Of a stretch of DNA of 64,000 nucleotides, positions 61,397-64,000 are shown piece after piece. The stretch covers positions 278,624-342,623 of the forward strand of contig NZ_OCVX01000003.1 in NCBI RefSeq assembly GCF_900232995.1. The letters run 5' to 3'. The notes under the pieces are model-generated. The model saw only the letters and a list, made by a program, of their open reading frames with translations. It had not been told where the DNA came from and searched no databases. The stretch's first letter is position 1. Each line of letters begins with the position of its first letter. The DNA comes from Mycobacterium simulans. GTDB taxonomy: Bacteria > Actinomycetota > Actinomycetes > Mycobacteriales > Mycobacteriaceae. The translations under genes and the position numbers were made by a program.

Positions 61397-63063
61397 GTGA
61401 CGTCCTGAGGGCTCCTTCTAGGCTCGGCTGTCGTTTCCGCGCGCCCGGCCAACAACCGCTCGGTCAGCCGCTCGAACTCGTCACCCCACCCGGAGTTATC
61501 GGTGCGCGCCAAGCCGCCCAGCTCGACGTTCACCGTACCTGGCGCCTCGGTGTCCGGTGCGGTAGCCGGAGTGAGGCGAACCCACACCCGGCGTCGGCGC
61601 ACCAGCAGCGACACCAGCAGTCCGGCCATCATTGTGATCGCGAAAACCAGCACCCAGGATTGGCCTGGGTCGTGGGAGACCTGCAGGTTGACGAACGGCA
61701 CGGCGCCGTCGAAGCGGACGACCGTGCCGTCTCTGTCGAGGCGGACCTGCTCGCCCGCGCGCAGGTTGACCCGCTTCTCCTTGGTCAGCCGGCCCTGCTG
61801 GATCAGCCGGGGATCGAGGTTGAACAACGACTGTGGCCGCCCGCTGTCCAGGCCGGTGTCGCCGCGGTAGATGTCGATGGCCACCGCTGGGGCGTTCAGG
61901 GCCGGGAAGCGCGACGACAACAGGGTGCCGTCGAGCTGCTCGGTCGGCGCTAGCAGGCCCTGGATGGCGATCTCGTGTTTACGACGTTCGTCGGCATTGG
62001 GATAGCTGCCGGCGGGCGGATCGATCCTTGCCACGCCCGACGACAGCAGGGTCTGGGGGTTGTCGGGTCGCCATTGCACGGTTGAGGTGCGGGTCTGTCC
62101 GTCCGGGAAGATCACCGTGAAAGTGGGCGCGTAGCCGTGGCCCTGCAGGTACACCCGGTCGCCGCCGACCCGCAACGGGTGGTTGACCTCCAGCCGGTAG
62201 GGCCGCCAGCTGTTGGACGTCAGATCGTTCCCGGCTTGATAGTCGATATCCGCGGCGAACGACGTGGCCTGTCCTGACGGCAGGTAGTGAGCCTGAAAGT
62301 TGTTGACCCGGACGCAAATTGGGTTCAAGGAGGTGCCGTCGACGGTGTTGCCGGCGCGGAACGAGTCGAACGCGGCCGGCGATGCCGAGCAGAAGCCCGG
62401 GCCGCCGTCGGCGATGACGATCACGTTGCCCTCGTAGCCGAACAACTTGCCGACGGCTACGGCGACCAGTAGGCCCAGCAGCGAGAAGTGGAACACCAGG
62501 TTGCCTAATTCGCGCAGGTAGCCCTTTTCGGCGGACACCTCGATGGTTTCCGGGACGGTCTGGCCCTGATGCCGTACCGCCGTGCGCCAGCCACGCAGCC
62601 TGCCGGTGATCGTGGTCGCTAAGTCGTCTAGGTCGCCGACGAGCTGGGAGCGGGCGTGCTTGGGCAGCCGGGCGAGGTTGCGCGGCGCGGCCACCGGCGT
62701 GGCACGCAGGCTGCGGGCATGCTCGATCAACCGTGGGGTCAGGCAGCCGACGAGGGAAACGAACAACAACACGTAGATGGCGGTGAACCAGAAGCTAGAG
62801 AACACGTCGAAGGCCTGCAACTCGTTGAGCCACGGGCCGATCAACGGATGAGCCTTCAGGTATTCGTCGACCTTGCCGGCGTTGAGACTGCGCTGCGGCA
62901 GTAGCGCCCCGGGGATCGCGGCGAGCGCGAGCAGAAACAGCAGCACCAGCGCGGTGCCCATCGACGTCAGCGAGCGCCAGGTGTTGCGCGCTTTTGCCGC
63001 GAGCAGACGCAATAGCCCCCAAAATGGCCCATTTTGGGGTGCTTTTGCGTCTGCTCGCGCCAC
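61393..63063 (-). CDS. resB: cytochrome c biogenesis protein ResB
   Basis: A 556-residue ResB: helices at residues about 38-60 (TALVLLFLLALAAIPGALLP), 90-112, and 200-220, a large outside domain (GNVIVIADGGPGFCSASP..., NPICVRVNNFQAHYLPSGQ), a C-terminal helix and a cytoplasmic tail. It is the partner of CcsA. The frame is open to 63657 across ccdA, but GTG 63063 starts 11 bases after the ccdA stop and is preceded by AGAG. Its first 20 residues (ARADAKAPQNGPFWGLLRLL) are encoded by a near-perfect hairpin and are not like the M. tuberculosis N-terminus, so an internal later start cannot be excluded. Confidence 0.9.
   Translation of the reverse strand: MARADAKAPQNGPFWGLLRLLAAKARNTWRSLTSMGTALVLLFLLALAAIPGALLPQRSLNAGKVDEYLKAHPLIGPWLNELQAFDVFSSFWFTAIYVLLFVSLVGCLTPRLIEHARSLRATPVAAPRNLARLPKHARSQLVGDLDDLATTITGRLRGWRTAVRHQGQTVPETIEVSAEKGYLRELGNLVFHFSLLGLLVAVAVGKLFGYEGNVIVIADGGPGFCSASPAAFDSFRAGNTVDGTSLNPICVRVNNFQAHYLPSGQATSFAADIDYQAGNDLTSNSWRPYRLEVNHPLRVGGDRVYLQGHGYAPTFTVIFPDGQTRTSTVQWRPDNPQTLLSSGVARIDPPAGSYPNADERRKHEIAIQGLLAPTEQLDGTLLSSRFPALNAPAVAIDIYRGDTGLDSGRPQSLFNLDPRLIQQGRLTKEKRVNLRAGEQVRLDRDGTVVRFDGAVPFVNLQVSHDPGQSWVLVFAITMMAGLLVSLLVRRRRVWVRLTPATAPDTEAPGTVNVELGGLARTDNSGWGDEFERLTERLLAGRAETTAEPRRSPQDVT
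62999..63058. repeat. 60-base nested hairpin inside the resB 5' end
   Basis: Outer arms GCGAGCAGACGCAA (62999-63012) and its exact complement (63045-63058); inner arms CCCCAAAATGG (63017-63027) and its exact complement (63029-63039). The GAGCAGACGCAA motif resembles palindromic repeats scattered between mycobacterial genes. Here it occupies the start of the resB coding region, directly after ccdA. Confidence 0.8.
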
Positions 63064-63074
63064 CTCTCGCGCCG

Positions 63075-63842
63075 TCAAATCGGCAACCTCACGTCGGAAA
63101 CGAACGCGTCGCGAAGCCAGGAGACGAAGTCGTTCCACACTCCGGTGACCAGCGCCGCACCGACAACGATCAGCAGCGCGCCGCCGAACACCTGGATGGC
63201 CCTGGTATGCCGGCGCAGCCAGCCCAGGCCCGCCACCGCCCCGGCCGAACCGAACGCCAGCAGGATGAACGGAATCCCCAATCCTAGGCAGTAGGCGATC
63301 ACCAAAAGGATTCCGCGTGCCACGTTGGCGCCGTCGGTGGCCGAAGCCACCGTGATCACCCCGGTCAGCGTCGGCCCCAGGCACGGCGTCCAGCCGAGCG
63401 CGAATACCGCGCCGAGCAGCGGCGCCCCCGCGACCGTCGTCAACTGCCGCGGGCTGAACCGCACCTGACGCTGCAGGGCCGGAATGAGGCCGACGAATAC
63501 CAACCCCATGACGATGGTCAGCACCCCACCGACCCGCTGCAACACCAGCTGGTTGGTAATCAACGTGGACGTCATACCAAGGACCACGACCGTGCCGAGG
63601 ACGAACACCGTGGTAAACCCGGCCACGAATAGCGCAGCCGATCCGGCCACCCGCCATCGCGCCGGGGCCTTGACCGCACCGTCAGCCTCGTCGACCCCAA
63701 CCGCGGCCGCCAGATACGACAGGTAGCCCGGCACCAAAGGCACCACACACGGCGAGGCGAACGACACCAGCCCCGCCAGCAAGCACACCCCCAAAGCCAC
63801 TAACAGCGGCCCCGCGGCGGCGATCTCGGCGAAACCGGTCAT
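63075..63842 (-). CDS. ccdA: cytochrome c biogenesis transmembrane protein CcdA
   Basis: A 255-residue, six-helix DsbD-type thiol reductase that carries electrons from thioredoxin across the membrane. The two redox cysteines are in SFASPCVVPLVPGYLSYL (about residue 31) and ALGWTPCLGPTLTGV (about 140). Equivalent to Rv0527. Its ATG (63842-63840) overlaps the TGA of the upstream thioredoxin-like gene. Confidence 0.93.
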   Translation of the reverse strand: MTGFAEIAAAGPLLVALGVCLLAGLVSFASPCVVPLVPGYLSYLAAAVGVDEADGAVKAPARWRVAGSAALFVAGFTTVFVLGTVVVLGMTSTLITNQLVLQRVGGVLTIVMGLVFVGLIPALQRQVRFSPRQLTTVAGAPLLGAVFALGWTPCLGPTLTGVITVASATDGANVARGILLVIAYCLGLGIPFILLAFGSAGAVAGLGWLRRHTRAIQVFGGALLIVVGAALVTGVWNDFVSWLRDAFVSDVRLPI

Positions 63843-64000
63843 TGTCGTCCTGGCGGCGGGGTCGAGGGTTGTTCGGCCGCCACCCGCTGGACCACCGGCT
63901 GCAGATCCTCGGCCAGCAGTTCGCGCAGAAATACCGCGGCGACCCGGTGCTCGCGATCCAGCACCAGCGTGGACGGGATCACGGTGGTGGGGTACTTGCC
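63839..64000 (-). CDS. TlpA/ResA-like thioredoxin, C-terminal end (Rv0526-like, cut by window edge)
   Basis: The last 53 residues of a thioredoxin-fold protein entering from the right edge: GKYPTTVIPSTLVLDREHR contains the cis-Pro (VIPST) and following strand of the TlpA/ResA fold. Position ahead of ccdA, resB and ccsA and the four-base overlap with ccdA identify it as the extracytoplasmic thiol reductase that keeps apocytochrome c cysteines reduced. The active-site CxxC and membrane anchor lie outside the window. Confidence 0.8.
   Translation of the reverse strand, partial: GKYPTTVIPSTLVLDREHRVAAVFLRELLAEDLQPVVQRVAAEQPSTPPPGRQ

Noticed and set aside
1..64000. tRNA, rRNA and known riboswitch genes
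   Set aside because: No cloverleaf, rRNA segment or riboswitch core was recognised on reading; small RNAs cannot be excluded.

Overview
The window is about 64 kb of high-GC actinobacterial DNA from a slow-growing, non-tuberculous Mycobacterium. This rests on PE_PGRS and PPE genes, very many GTG/TTG starts, mycobacterial lipoproteins and P450s, and two blocks whose order matches the M. tuberculosis Rv0526-Rv0551c and Rv0568-Rv0579 neighbourhoods, read here in reverse. Rv assignments come from protein recognition and memory, not from a search.

Left block (1-19 kb): a FIST-domain gene cut by the window edge, a DUF4143-type AAA protein, a TIGR00027-type methyltransferase, a large flippase-like membrane protein with a kinase-like centre, a lipoprotein, a ThDP enzyme, a TAP-type lipoprotein hydrolase, a Mut7-C protein (Rv0579-like), a FUSC-type membrane protein, the TB27.3 homologue (Rv0577), an ArsR plus SRPBCC pair (Rv0576-like, split here), a divergent FAD monooxygenase (Rv0575c-like) and a CYP135B1-like P450.

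Central accessory block (18-38.6 kb): a TetR regulator divergent from a P450 with two palindromic operator candidates between them; an LigD-type primase-polymerase (Rv3730c-like); a lipoprotein; an SDR; an amidase; a LuxR-type ATPase regulator; an FAD-linked oxidase; two truncated PE_PGRS genes meeting tail to tail at a palindrome; a run of transposase fragments; an AT-richer stretch; a three-gene operon encoding a membrane protein, a 2,4-diaminobutyrate aminotransferase (Dat) and a 2,4-diaminobutyrate decarboxylase (Ddc); a TetR regulator; and a PPE pseudogene. Dat plus Ddc predicts synthesis of 1,3-diaminopropane from aspartate semialdehyde, which is unexpected for a mycobacterium and is the best candidate for new biology here.

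Right block (38.6-64 kb): largely conserved mycobacterial core. It carries fadD8, menB, an SDR, a VOC protein, pitA, menE, a membrane protein, an amino-acid permease, two cell-envelope glycosyltransferase-like genes, a Pro/Thr- and Gly/Ser-repeat membrane protein (Rv0538-like), galE3, mtnP, menA, fabH, Rv0531/Rv0530A/Rv0530-like genes and the cytochrome c maturation operon (TlpA-like thioredoxin, ccdA, resB, ccsA). menA, menB and menE serve menaquinone synthesis, but menC, menD and menG, which I recall lying just beyond fadD8 in M. tuberculosis, are not in this window.
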